This document shows, one piece after another, positions 1 to 9,078 of a DNA stretch of 64,000 bases. The stretch lies in NCBI GenBank assembly GCA_041398605.1, contig JAWKUK010000007.1:186001-250000 (forward strand). Reading direction: 5' to 3'. The stretch is from JAWKUK01 sp041398605 (GTDB lineage Bacteria > Planctomycetota > UBA1135 > GCA-002686595). Position numbers and translations under genes: made by a program. The notes under the pieces were generated by a model. The model saw only the letters and a list, made by a program, of their open reading frames with translations. It was not told the origin of the DNA and ran no database searches. The first letter of the stretch is position 1; every line of letters starts with the position of its first letter.

Positions 1-139
1 TCACGCGATTCCGCGCCCCGGCGACGACCGTAGCCCCAGCCTGCGCGAGGGCGCGGCAAGTGGCCTCACCGATGCCGCCGGTCGCGCCTGTGACAAAGGC
101 CACAGGGGCCCCACCGTGGTCGTCCTGCCGGGTGTTCAT
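1..139 (-). CDS. SDR-family oxidoreductase, N-terminal fragment (gene runs off window start)
   Basis: Reading from an ATG at 139 on the minus strand gives 46 codons that open with about ten polar residues and then a beta-strand followed by TGATGGIGE. This is the TGxxxGxG dinucleotide-binding signature of short-chain dehydrogenases/reductases, followed by the usual helix and second strand (ATVVAGARNR). The rest of the gene, including the catalytic Tyr-x-x-x-Lys, lies outside the window, so the substrate cannot be guessed. It is divergent from the Old Yellow Enzyme-type gene starting at 250, so the 110 bases between them should carry promoters for both. Confidence 0.8.
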   Translation of the reverse strand, partial: MNTRQDDHGGAPVAFVTGATGGIGEATCRALAQAGATVVAGARNRV

Positions 140-249
140 GCTGGACAGGGTACGGTCCGCCGCGGCCCGCCACGAGGATTCGCCATTGCACTTGGGAGGA
201 CAGGACGCATGCCGGCGCAAGACCCGGCGGGCGTTAGCATCGTGAACAC

Positions 250-1704
250 GTGAAATACTCGCTCCCTGATCATCCATGGCCCACCAAAGAGGCCGCCGCG
301 CGGAGCCGTCTCTACACGCCGCTCGAGGTCGGCCCCATGACCGTCGCGACCCGCGCCTGGGTGCCGGCGATGGTGCCGTGGCGCTCGAACGAGGACGGGG
401 ACGTCACGCCAGAGGTGCTCGATTGGTACGGGCGGTTCGCCGACGGGCGCCCTGGGGTGCTCGTCGTCGAAGCGACGGGGATCCGCGACGTCCCCTCTGG
501 GCCGCTGCTGCGGATCGGCCACGACCGCTGCCTCCCGGGGCTTCGGCGGCTGACAGAGCTGGTGCGAGAGCGCAGCGGCGGCGAGACACGGGTGCTGATC
601 CAGATCATCGACTTCCTACGCATCCGGCGCCGCCCCGAGCCTGCGCGCTACTTTGCGGAGTACTTGGCCGTGCGCCCGGAGCACGGGGACGCGCTGGTTC
701 GCGCCGGGCGCCTCGACGCTGACCGGTCACATGACGCCGCCGCGATCCGCAGCGCGCTGGCAGCGGTCGAGCCAAGCGAATGGTCGCGGTATCTCTCCGA
801 GCGCGAACTCGACGACCTCCAGCGCGGCGCGCGCGAGCGCGTCACCGACACGCATCTCCCCCACATCGCGGCGCTGCCACGGGTCCTCCCCGGGCTGTTT
901 GCTGCCGCCGCGCAGCGCGCGGAGGCAGCCGGCTTCGACGGCGTGGAGCTGCACTACGCGCACGCCTACACGATGGCCTCGTTCTTGTCGGCGAGGAACG
1001 ACCGCTCGGACGGCTACGGCGGCTCGCTCGACGGCCGCATCCGCTTGCCGCTCGAAGTCGCGCGCGCCGTGCGCGAGCGCGTCTCGCGGCGCTTCGTGGT
1101 CGGCTGTCGGGTCCTGGCTGACGAGGTGATCTCGGGCGGGACGACGCCGAGCGAAGCCGTTTGGTTCGCGACGCAGCTCGGCGCGGCAGGCCTCGACTTC
1201 ATCTCGACGAGCAAGGGCGGCAAGTTCGAGGACGCGAAGCAGCCACGCATCGGCGCTGCCGCGTATCCCTACACCGGCGAGAGCGGCCACGAGTGCATGC
1301 CGACGGTGCGCATCGGTGCACCGGGGCCGTTCGGGCGGAACCTCCCGCTCGCGCGGCGGCTGCGTGACGCCCTGCGCCAGGCCGGGCTCGCGACGCCAGT
1401 CGTCGGCTGCGGCGGAATCGGGACGTTTGCGGAGGCCGAGGGCGCGCTTCAGCGCGGCGACTGCGACCTCGTTGGCGCAGCGCGCCAGTCACTCGCGGAC
1501 CCTGACTGGTGGCGCAAGGTGCGTGAGGGGCGCGGCGCGGAGGTGCGCCGCTGCATCTACACGAACTACTGCGAAGGCCTCGACCAGAGCCACAAGGAAG
1601 TCACTTGTCAGCTTTGGGACCGAGCGGACGTGGCGCTGGAAGCGCGCCACTGCGGACGGGTCTGGGCGCACGATGGGAAGCGCCGGCTGATCGCGCCGCC
1701 GTGA
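250..1704 (+). CDS. Old Yellow Enzyme-type FMN NADH:flavin oxidoreductase
   Basis: The protein has 484 residues and is probably cytosolic. It shows the TIM-barrel hallmarks of the OYE/2,4-dienoyl-CoA reductase family. The clearest is the substrate-binding HYAHAY segment near residue 235, followed by FLSARNDRSDGYGGS. Late in the protein a GCGGIG phosphate-binding loop and a DLVGAARQSLADPDW stretch are typical of the FMN site. It ends shortly after the barrel, without the FAD/NAD(P) half that dienoyl-CoA reductases carry. The C-terminal cysteine cluster reads C-x5-C-x12-C, so one of the four cysteines expected for a 4Fe-4S cluster is missing. The start is a GTG; a GTG just upstream is followed at once by a stop. 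The substrate is unknown, and enone or xenobiotic reduction is the family norm. Confidence 0.85.
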   Translation: MKYSLPDHPWPTKEAAARSRLYTPLEVGPMTVATRAWVPAMVPWRSNEDGDVTPEVLDWYGRFADGRPGVLVVEATGIRDVPSGPLLRIGHDRCLPGLRRLTELVRERSGGETRVLIQIIDFLRIRRRPEPARYFAEYLAVRPEHGDALVRAGRLDADRSHDAAAIRSALAAVEPSEWSRYLSERELDDLQRGARERVTDTHLPHIAALPRVLPGLFAAAAQRAEAAGFDGVELHYAHAYTMASFLSARNDRSDGYGGSLDGRIRLPLEVARAVRERVSRRFVVGCRVLADEVISGGTTPSEAVWFATQLGAAGLDFISTSKGGKFEDAKQPRIGAAAYPYTGESGHECMPTVRIGAPGPFGRNLPLARRLRDALRQAGLATPVVGCGGIGTFAEAEGALQRGDCDLVGAARQSLADPDWWRKVREGRGAEVRRCIYTNYCEGLDQSHKEVTCQLWDRADVALEARHCGRVWAHDGKRRLIAPP

Positions 1705-1740
1705 GCCGCACGCCGCTGGTCGCGATGTCCAGGTGGTGCA

Positions 1741-1813
1741 GTGGCGTCGGCTGGTTGCGCTGCGAGGGTTAGGCACGGGGCCCAACCCTCGCAGCGCAAC
1801 CAGCCGACGCCAC
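1741..1813. terminator. 30-bp perfect inverted repeat (giant hairpin) between convergent genes
   Basis: Bases 1741-1770 are the exact reverse complement of 1784-1813, with a 13-base spacer (1771-1783). The hairpin lies between the stop of the plus-strand oxidoreductase (1704) and the stop of the minus-strand gene (1870). A bidirectional terminator is therefore the simplest reading, although 30 paired bases and no flanking T-run are unusual for one. It could also be a dispersed repeat element. Confidence 0.6.
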
Positions 1814-1869
1814 CTGGTGGAAGCGTGCTCGCCCGCGTCCCACCTGCCGGTGCATGATGCGGATCAGGG

Positions 1870-3072
1870 CTATTGGAACGTAATGACGAGGCCGTCCGAG
1901 AAGTTGGACGTTGCGACGCCGCCGATCGAGTCACGGTGCCACGCCTGGAAGCTGCGTGTGTCCCCCGCGAGGATCGCGATGAGGCCGTTCGGCGTCGGCG
2001 TCTGCGTCAGGTTCAGCGGCAGTTCGAACGAGCCAGTTGCGCCCGAGTTCTTGATCTGGCCCGCGCCAACGTACCGGCCGATCGCGCCACCAAGGCACAA
2101 GGTGCCTTGGCTGCCACCCGGGTTCGCCACGAGCCCTTGCGTCGCGCTCGTCAGGAAGAAGCCGAACGAGCTGAGCGGCAGGTTCTCAGCGCGCAGCGTC
2201 AACAGGTTGAGCGACGCGACGTCCGAGCCGATCGCGAGGATCCGCCCCGCATTGCCCGTCGAGTTCGCGGCCGCCGGACCGCAATAGTTCATGCCAGGGT
2301 TCGACGGGATGCCCTTCTCGATCTTCAGGTTGTCGAAGTAGAAGAGCGCGCCCTCGTTGCCACCCGACTGGAAGGAGACCTCCTGCCAGCGGAAGTTGTG
2401 GACCATGACATCGAGGTCCGCGGGCGTGTTCGGATAGGGCACGACCGGGTTGAGCCACATGCGCAGGCGCTCGTCGCCCGGCATGTGATCGATCCGGTAC
2501 ACGAGCTGGGTCTCGACGAGGTTGTCGGAGCCCGGCACCGTCGTCGCCGGCGCGCCGTTCGGCCCCTCGTCGTCGATGCCCCACCCGCCGGTCATCCACG
2601 GCGAACCAAGGAAGAGCTGCTCGCAGCAGCCCTGCTCGAAGAGGCGCAAACCGCCGTAGTGCTCGGTCGTCGCCGTCGGCCCGGTGTAGCGCACGGCCGT
2701 ATAAGAGATCCAGATCGTCGCGCCGTCCGAGCCGAAGACCTGAACGCCGTTCGGCGCGTCGGTGACATCGGGGTGGATGTTGGCATCGACGACGCGGTAG
2801 CAAGCGCCGTTGTTGACGGTCTGCTGCAGGAAGCCTGTGCCCGGATCAGCGAGGCCAAACGTCGGAGTCACAAGCGTGTTATCGACGACCTGCTGGTCCG
2901 AATTGTTCTGGACGTACCAGTTGTTCGAGAACCCGACGCCGCCGCCGAGCGTGTGCAAGTCCATCGGGCGCGGGTTGTAGTCGAAGAGCTCTTCCGCGAT
3001 CGGAAGGATCTGCGCCGTGGCGCTGCTGACCGTCGCCGCGAAGAGCGCGAGCGTAATGGAGTGGCGAAGCAT
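1870..3072 (-). CDS. Secreted protein with planctomycete-type C-terminal tail domain
   Basis: The product has 400 residues. The start is the ATG at 3072 because it opens a clean signal peptide (MLRHSITLALFAATVSSATA, then Q); longer readings add only Arg/Pro-rich sequence. Residues about 22-255 form a beta-rich region with many Asp, Asn and Gly, which I do not recognise beyond a possible lectin or laminin-G-like fold. Residues about 262-400 are the shared tail domain: YCGPAAANSTGN opening, NPGGSQGTLCLGG, IGRYVGAGQ, FQAWHRDS, TSNFSD, and a final Phe-Gln. The same tail ends five other complete or partial genes here. Export across the inner membrane is well supported, but the tail's job (sorting, anchoring or stability) is unknown. 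A decayed copy of the same tail lies immediately upstream at 3116-3340. Confidence 0.8.
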   Translation of the reverse strand: MLRHSITLALFAATVSSATAQILPIAEELFDYNPRPMDLHTLGGGVGFSNNWYVQNNSDQQVVDNTLVTPTFGLADPGTGFLQQTVNNGACYRVVDANIHPDVTDAPNGVQVFGSDGATIWISYTAVRYTGPTATTEHYGGLRLFEQGCCEQLFLGSPWMTGGWGIDDEGPNGAPATTVPGSDNLVETQLVYRIDHMPGDERLRMWLNPVVPYPNTPADLDVMVHNFRWQEVSFQSGGNEGALFYFDNLKIEKGIPSNPGMNYCGPAAANSTGNAGRILAIGSDVASLNLLTLRAENLPLSSFGFFLTSATQGLVANPGGSQGTLCLGGAIGRYVGAGQIKNSGATGSFELPLNLTQTPTPNGLIAILAGDTRSFQAWHRDSIGGVATSNFSDGLVITFQ

Positions 3073-3115
3073 GGAGGTGTGGGGCAATGGAGCTGCCCCG
3101 AGGTTTGAGTAAGCG

Positions 3116-3340
3116 CTACTGGAAAGAGATGGAGAGACCGTCGGTGAAGGGAGAGGTGCCCATAGTGAAAGCCGAGTCACGGTGCCGAGCCTGGAAGCTC
3201 CAGGTGTCGCCCGGCGAGAGCGCCACGAGCCCCGTCTGGGCGGGCGCCTGGACGAGGTCCAGGGTGCCCAGATGCCGCACCGTATCGAGGCGGCGATCGC
3301 CCTCACCGGAGGGGGCCGCCTGGCCTGCATACCGCCCCAC
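3116..3340 (-). pseudogene. Decayed C-terminal tail-domain fragment
   Basis: Read on the minus strand, this stretch gives VGRYAGQ, then about 25 scrambled residues, then a well-preserved end (LSPGDTWSFQARHRDS, TSPFTDGLSISFQ). It aligns with the last 75 residues of the tail domain in the neighbouring gene at 1870-3072. The LCLGG core and everything before it are missing, and no signal peptide or plausible start precedes it. It looks like the remnant of a tandem duplicate of a tail-domain gene. Confidence 0.6.
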
Positions 3341-3449
3341 CGGGGTTGACGGACTCAAGCGCCGACTCGGCGAGTCGTGCGACAGGAGACGAGGGCGTGC
3401 GTCGGACTGGGGTCGCAAGTGAGCGCTCCGTGCGCGGCGGCTGCAGCCG

Positions 3450-5615
3450 TCACTGAGAGAGGATCAGCAGCGTATAGGGGCCAATGGAGACGCTGCCACG
3501 ATTCGGCATGCCATCGTAGGCGCCGGCGTTCGCCTGAACCGGGCCCGACGGGTGATTCCCGTAGCCCGCGTCGTAGCCGTTCCAGTCGCTGTTGAAGCGC
3601 ACCTGCCAGGCGCCCGAGCGCGGGAAGCCGATGGTATAGCCGCTCCAAGCCTGGTTGGAGAAGTTGGCGACAATGACGACATCGTCACCCGGGCCACCGT
3701 TCATCCAGCGGTGGAAGGCGAGCACCTTGGCGCCGTCGTTCACGTGGTGCACGTTGATGTACTGGCCCTTGAGCCCGCGCGTCGTGCCGAACCAGTCGCG
3801 GCGCAGTCGGATCAAGTCGCGATACAGCGTCTCGATCCCGGCGAAGGTCACCTCGCGCGACCAGTCGACCGGGTCCGTGTCTTGGAACCAACCGTCCTCG
3901 AGCACCTCCTGGCCCTGGAACAACATCGGAATGCCCGGCGCAGTCATCACGAGGCCCGCGCCGAGCGTCGAGCGCTTCTTCGAGTAATAGCTCGCGGCGT
4001 TCCCGGGCCAGATCGCCTCTGGGACCCGCGTGCGCCCGTTCGCGACCTCATCGTGCGACTCGGTGTAGACGACCCGCTCGAAGGCGTCCGCGTTGTACCG
4101 ATGGGTCAGAGCGTCCCGGACGGACCACATGTTGCGATCGCCGTCGTTCGGCGTCTCGAGCGCCGCGCGCACGGGGTGCACAAACGACGCGTCCCATTGG
4201 GCGTCGAAGCCGGCCCCGCCCACCGAGGTCGGCTTGGTGATCCAGTCGTTGTTCTGCAGGTCTTCCGCGATTGAGATCGCCGCGGGTTGGCGCGCATCGA
4301 TCTCGTTGTTGACCCACTGCATGAGCGACCAGCCGTCAGGCAGATCGCCTGTCGGTCCCGTGCGAATGTACAACGTCGCGTCGAAGCGCAGGCCGCCGCA
4401 GCGGAACTCCTCGAGCCACATCAGCGCGTTGTCGCGGATGAAGGACCGCACCTCGCCGCGCCCGTAGTCCGGGCGCGTCGTGCCCCACGGGGTCTGCGCT
4501 CGCGCGTCGTTGTAGAAATACAGCCCGCCGTAGCCGCCCTGGCTCCAGCCATCGAACTGCCAGGTCGCGAGGTCGTTTGGGCCCCAATGGTTATAGAGCA
4601 CATCGAGCAAGACGGTGATGCCGCGCGCGTTGGCCGCCTGGACGAGCGCCTTCAGGTCCGCGACGTTGCCGTATGCGCTCTCCGGAGCGAAGACGTGCCC
4701 GGGGTTGTAGCCCCACGAGTAGTCGCCCGCGAACTCGTTCACCGGCATCAAGCTCAACGCGTTCACACCCAGGTCGCGCAGGTGATCCAGGCGTTGGATA
4801 GCCGTCGCAAACGTGCCTGGCGCGCCGCCAGGCAAGTCGTTGAACGTTCCGACGTGCGCCTCGTAGAGCACGAGGTCGTTCCACGCGGGCGCCGTGAGAT
4901 TGCCCGTCCACTGGAACGCGTTCGGGTCCACGACGACCGAGTCCCCGACGCTGTTCGTCACCTCACGCGCGCGGGGATCGTTGCGGTCAATCAGAGAGGC
5001 GCCGGTATCGATGACATAGCGATAGCGCGTGCCTGCCCCGAGGGCGCGGATGTCAACGGACCAGTTGCCGTTGCCCTCGTCGACGAGCGGCGTCCGGGTC
5101 TGCGACCACCCGTTGAACGGCCCCCGCAAGTGAACCGAGTGCGCGTTCGGCGCGAAGACACGGAAGGTCGTGCCTGAAGCGCCCGTGCCGGGGTCCGTAT
5201 AGGGCAGCGCGCCGAGGCCGGGCCGCGCTGAGGCGACCGGCGCGCCATCGAACGTGATGTCATAGACGGTGCCGTCCTCGCGCCAGACCCCGATGAACCA
5301 GTACCCAGTGGTCAACTCCGGGCTCGTAGACGCGTCGATGACGAGCCGCTCGTCGCTCGTGTTCGGGGTCGCCGCTCGGAAGTCGTAGTCGAGGAGCGTC
5401 GGCGGCGCGCCTCGTTTGACGTACAGGTCCGCCGTCCGCCCCGTCACCTCGTCGAGCGCGACCTCGAGTGCGCCGTCCCAATCGTCCACGTAGACGAAGC
5501 GCTGATCCAAGCGCCAGCCCCGCGACGGGCGGGCGCTCGGCGCTTGCGGCTGCTGAGGAACGACCTGTGCGCGCTGAGGCGCCGCAGAGAGACATAGAGC
5601 GAGTTCGATCCACAT
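3450..5615 (-). CDS. Secreted GH13 glycoside hydrolase, glucan branching enzyme-like
   Basis: The protein has 721 residues. Its N-terminus resembles a short signal peptide from the ATG at 5615 (a GTG at 5645 is an alternative). Residues about 145-235 look like a CBM48/isoamylase N-domain (FRVFAPN, then LRGPFNGW). The (beta/alpha)8 barrel carries the GH13 conserved regions: DVLYNH near 337, GLRFDAT near 407 with the Asp nucleophile, AED near 449 with the general acid, and ESHDEV near 520. The SHDEV form and the overall order (CBM48, barrel, all-beta C-domain) are those of 1,4-alpha-glucan branching enzymes and their relatives. Export would point to external alpha-glucan processing rather than glycogen synthesis. 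Branching versus hydrolysis cannot be decided from sequence alone. Confidence 0.8.
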   Translation of the reverse strand: MWIELALCLSAAPQRAQVVPQQPQAPSARPSRGWRLDQRFVYVDDWDGALEVALDEVTGRTADLYVKRGAPPTLLDYDFRAATPNTSDERLVIDASTSPELTTGYWFIGVWREDGTVYDITFDGAPVASARPGLGALPYTDPGTGASGTTFRVFAPNAHSVHLRGPFNGWSQTRTPLVDEGNGNWSVDIRALGAGTRYRYVIDTGASLIDRNDPRAREVTNSVGDSVVVDPNAFQWTGNLTAPAWNDLVLYEAHVGTFNDLPGGAPGTFATAIQRLDHLRDLGVNALSLMPVNEFAGDYSWGYNPGHVFAPESAYGNVADLKALVQAANARGITVLLDVLYNHWGPNDLATWQFDGWSQGGYGGLYFYNDARAQTPWGTTRPDYGRGEVRSFIRDNALMWLEEFRCGGLRFDATLYIRTGPTGDLPDGWSLMQWVNNEIDARQPAAISIAEDLQNNDWITKPTSVGGAGFDAQWDASFVHPVRAALETPNDGDRNMWSVRDALTHRYNADAFERVVYTESHDEVANGRTRVPEAIWPGNAASYYSKKRSTLGAGLVMTAPGIPMLFQGQEVLEDGWFQDTDPVDWSREVTFAGIETLYRDLIRLRRDWFGTTRGLKGQYINVHHVNDGAKVLAFHRWMNGGPGDDVVIVANFSNQAWSGYTIGFPRSGAWQVRFNSDWNGYDAGYGNHPSGPVQANAGAYDGMPNRGSVSIGPYTLLILSQ

Positions 5616-5894
5616 CGTGCGAGCGAAGCTCCGCCGCCCTTCCACCGCCGCGAGCGCGCAACTTCTGGGCGGGCGCCGGCTTCCGTCGAGAGGCTACCGG
5701 ATTTGGACTGATCGGTCCATGACGACGCGACGTGGGGCTGGCGCCGGTCCCGCCACGGGACATTCTGGACAAGGACGTCCGCTCCTGAGCTCGGCGCGCC
5801 GCCCCCCCCAGCCCACCGGGCCGCTCGCCTACCGCGGCCTGAGGTTTGCCTGAGGGCGTCCACGCAATCGACCAAAACCCCCTATCCTCGCGGT

Positions 5895-8800
5895 ATGGCA
5901 CCTGGATCCCCCCTTGGCCGCGCCGGCCTCGCTGCGCTCGCTCTCCCTGCGTTCACCGCGCTCGCGACCCCCGCGCGCGCCGACCTCACCTACGCGGACT
6001 TCACCGGGGCGAGCGGCCTCGCCCTGAACGGTGACGCCGCCGTGGTCGGCGACCGGCTCCGCGTCGCGCCCGGGACCGCCAACCAGCGCGGGTCCGTCTT
6101 CGCGGTGGCGCGCCAGCAGGTGACGACCCCGTTCTCAGCGTCGTTCCAGCTCGACCTCTCGGGCGGCGGCGAGGGCCTCGCCTTCGTCATCCAAGGGGCG
6201 GCCGAGACGGCCCTGGGCCTCGGCGGCGAAGGGCTCGGCTACGCTGGCATGACCAACGCGTTCGTGCTCGAGTTCGATACGGTCGCGAGCCTCCTCTCGT
6301 TTGACTTCGGCGACAACGAGGTCGCCGCGCACTCGGGCGGCACCGGCCCGGTCAGCTCGAACGAGTTCGCCAACCTCGGCCTCACAACGTTGGCGCCGAA
6401 CCTCGACGGCGGCGTGCGCAACGTGCGCATCGACTACGTCCCCGGCTCGCTGCGCGTCTTCGTCGATGACACCGTGCCGACGCTGCAGGTGCCGGTCGAC
6501 CTCAGCGCGCTGCTGAACTTGCCGGACACGCGGGCCTGGGTCGGCTTCACGGCAGCGACGAGCTCGACGGTGCAGAACCACGACGTCCTCTCGTTTACGT
6601 TCACGGAGAACGCGCTGACGACGAACGGCAACCGCCCGCCGGTCGCGCCCCCCATCAACGAGCCCGTCGGCGGCGGCGCGCTTCAGAACCCCTTCGACGT
6701 GCACATGGAGGCCGCCCCGTTCAGCGATCCGGACGGCGACACGCACGCCTGCAGCGACTACGAAATCTGGACGATGCTGCCGTCCGAACGCGTCTGGCGC
6801 ACGGACTGCATTAGCGGCCCGGAGCGCGTCCACACCCACCTCGGCGACGGCGTCTTCTCAGGCAGCCATGCGGGACGTACCGAGCTGCTCGCGCAGACCG
6901 CGTACGTGATGCGCGTGCGGTTCAAGGACTCCAGCGGCGACGGCCCCTCGGAGTGGAGCCCATGGAGCGAGCGTGCGTTCCAGACGGGCGCTGCCAGCAC
7001 CGTGTACCCCCTCGACACGGAGGACATCGTGCAGGACCCAGCGCCGCAGTGGCTCGCAGCCGCGAGCGGCAGCGCGGTGGTCCTGCCGGCCGCCTCGCCG
7101 GCGCACAGCGTCCGCCTCGAGTCCCCGACAGGCGCGCTCTTGCTCGCCATCGACGGCAACGACGGCGTGACGAACCTCGTCACCAACCCGATCCGGCTGC
7201 CAGCGCACGTGGACGTGCGCTTGACGATCGAGGCCGGCGGCGCGGCGCTGAACCAGGGGCCGACGGACCTCGTCGTCGTCACCGATGATTGCCAACGTGT
7301 GCGCATCCTGGTGCCGCAGATCGCGCTCGCGGCCGGCCAAACGGCGCACTATTGGGTCTCCTTCGACGGCGCGACCTGGGACGCGACCGCTGGGCCGAAC
7401 ACTCCCGCCTTCACGACACGCGCGCGCGGCGCGAGCCTGCCCTGGGTCGCGACCCAACCGGGCTATGACATCGAGGTCGTCGCCAGCGGGTTCAGGCTGC
7501 CGGTCAACCTCGTGTTCGCCAATCCGAGCACGAACCCCTCGGCGCCTTACCTGTACGTCACCGAGCTCTACGGCGAGATCAAGGTCATCCGCAACGACGG
7601 GACCGTCAGCACCTACGCATCGAACCTGCTCGGCTACACCCCGTCAGGGACCTTCCCAGGCTCGGGCGAACAGGGGCTCGGCGGCCTCGCGATCGACCCC
7701 GTCACTGGCGACCTGTTCGCGGGGATGCTCTACAACGGCGGCGGCGGCAACCGCTACCCGCGCGTCGTCAAGTTCACGAGCACCGACGGCGGGCTCACCG
7801 CCGCCACGGAGACGACCATCCTCCAGATGGCGGGCGAGACGCAAGGTCAATCGCACTTCATCTCCCACTGCGAGATGCTGCCTGACCGCACCCTGCTCGT
7901 GCACATGGGCGACGGCTTTGACGCCGCGACGGCCCTCAACTTGAACTCCTACCGCGGGAAGATCCTGCGCATGAACCTGGACGGCTCGCCGTTCACCGGC
8001 AACCCGTTCTACAACGGCGCCCCGATCAACTCGCGCGACTACGTCTACGTGCACGGCGTCCGCAACCCGTTCGGCGGGTGCCGGCGCATCTCCGATGGCT
8101 TCCACTACTGCGTCGAGAACGGCCCCTCGGTGGACCGCTTCTCGCGCATCGTCCCGGGCGTCAGCTACGGCTGGGCGGGCTCCGACCAACATATGTACAT
8201 CAACGCGCTGTACAACTGGGCGCCGGCGACGGGCCCGGTCAACCTGGCGTGGATCGAGCAGGACCTGTTCGGCGGCAGCGGGTTCCCTGCCGACAAGTGG
8301 GACCACGCGTTCGTGACGGAGTCCGGGCCCACCTGGGCCGCCGGTCCGCAGGCGCGCGGCAAGCGCATCACCGAGTTCGAGATCGACATGAACGGCCAGC
8401 TGATCAGCGGGCCACGCACGCTCGTGCAATACGCAGGCACCGGGCGCGCGACCGTCGCGGGCCTCGTCGCAGGCCCGGACGGGCTGTACTTCACCGACTT
8501 GTACGCCGATCAATCCAGCAGCCCCATCGCTGTGGGTGCCAACGTCCTGCGCGTGCGCTGGCGCGGCGCGAACCTGGGCACCTGCGGCTCTGTCGGCCAA
8601 GCGTACTGCACCCCGGCCGTGCCCAACTCCTCGGGCGCGCCCGCGAAGATCACGGCGCGCGGCAGCTCGGTGCTCGTCGACAACGACCTGCGCCTCGACA
8701 TCGAGCAGCTGCCGCAGAACACGCTCGGCTACTGCCTGGTTTCGCGGACCCAGGGCAACCTGCCCCAGCCGGGCGGCAGCACCGGGACGTTGTGCCTCGG

Positions 8801-9002
8801 GGGTTCGATCGGGCGCTACGTCTCCCAAGCGCAGAACTCAGGCACCGCAGGGACGTTCACTGTGATGGTGGACCTGACGCAGCTGCCGGCGCTCTCGCCG
8901 GCAACGGTCGGCGAGACGTTGAACTTCCAGGCGTGGTTCCGCGACTTCCAGATCATGAACACGTCGAACTTCTCGAACGCGGTCTCCGTGACGTTGCAAT
9001 GA
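5895..9002 (+). CDS. Secreted legume-lectin / glucose-sorbosone dehydrogenase / tail-domain protein
   Basis: The protein has 1,035 residues. After a signal peptide ending near ARA, residues about 28-235 form an L-type (legume) lectin domain (FSASFQLDLSGGGEGLAFVIQ, later VRIDYVPGSLRVFVD). Residues about 250-370 look like a fibronectin/Ig-type module. From about 520 to 890 there is a six-bladed propeller of the glucose/sorbosone dehydrogenase type (VVASGFRLPVNLVF, GEQGLGGLAIDP, a calcium/PQQ-site-like HGVRNPFGG, then SYGWAG). The last ~135 residues (YCTPAVPNSSG to a terminal Leu-Gln) are the shared tail domain. A role in extracellular sugar binding and oxidation is plausible; the cofactor is inferred only from the family. 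A strong hairpin follows the stop. Confidence 0.82.
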   Translation: MAPGSPLGRAGLAALALPAFTALATPARADLTYADFTGASGLALNGDAAVVGDRLRVAPGTANQRGSVFAVARQQVTTPFSASFQLDLSGGGEGLAFVIQGAAETALGLGGEGLGYAGMTNAFVLEFDTVASLLSFDFGDNEVAAHSGGTGPVSSNEFANLGLTTLAPNLDGGVRNVRIDYVPGSLRVFVDDTVPTLQVPVDLSALLNLPDTRAWVGFTAATSSTVQNHDVLSFTFTENALTTNGNRPPVAPPINEPVGGGALQNPFDVHMEAAPFSDPDGDTHACSDYEIWTMLPSERVWRTDCISGPERVHTHLGDGVFSGSHAGRTELLAQTAYVMRVRFKDSSGDGPSEWSPWSERAFQTGAASTVYPLDTEDIVQDPAPQWLAAASGSAVVLPAASPAHSVRLESPTGALLLAIDGNDGVTNLVTNPIRLPAHVDVRLTIEAGGAALNQGPTDLVVVTDDCQRVRILVPQIALAAGQTAHYWVSFDGATWDATAGPNTPAFTTRARGASLPWVATQPGYDIEVVASGFRLPVNLVFANPSTNPSAPYLYVTELYGEIKVIRNDGTVSTYASNLLGYTPSGTFPGSGEQGLGGLAIDPVTGDLFAGMLYNGGGGNRYPRVVKFTSTDGGLTAATETTILQMAGETQGQSHFISHCEMLPDRTLLVHMGDGFDAATALNLNSYRGKILRMNLDGSPFTGNPFYNGAPINSRDYVYVHGVRNPFGGCRRISDGFHYCVENGPSVDRFSRIVPGVSYGWAGSDQHMYINALYNWAPATGPVNLAWIEQDLFGGSGFPADKWDHAFVTESGPTWAAGPQARGKRITEFEIDMNGQLISGPRTLVQYAGTGRATVAGLVAGPDGLYFTDLYADQSSSPIAVGANVLRVRWRGANLGTCGSVGQAYCTPAVPNSSGAPAKITARGSSVLVDNDLRLDIEQLPQNTLGYCLVSRTQGNLPQPGGSTGTLCLGGSIGRYVSQAQNSGTAGTFTVMVDLTQLPALSPATVGETLNFQAWFRDFQIMNTSNFSNAVSVTLQ

Positions 9003-9017
9003 GCCACGTCTGACACG

Positions 9018-9039
9018 GGGCCGGGACGAATCCCGGCCC
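9018..9039 (+). terminator. Hairpin terminator after the lectin/dehydrogenase gene
   Basis: Bases 9018-9026 (GGGCCGGGA) pair perfectly with 9031-9039 across a CGAA loop, starting 16 bases after the stop codon. It has no clear U-tract, as is common in this high-GC DNA. Confidence 0.55.
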
Positions 9040-9078
9040 AAGCTGGCGCCGCGGCGACGCGGAGCGGATCCTAGGGTG

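Noticed and set aside
1741..1813. Insertion-sequence terminal repeats
   Set aside because: Only 13 bases separate the arms and no transposase is encoded nearby, so this is not a complete element.
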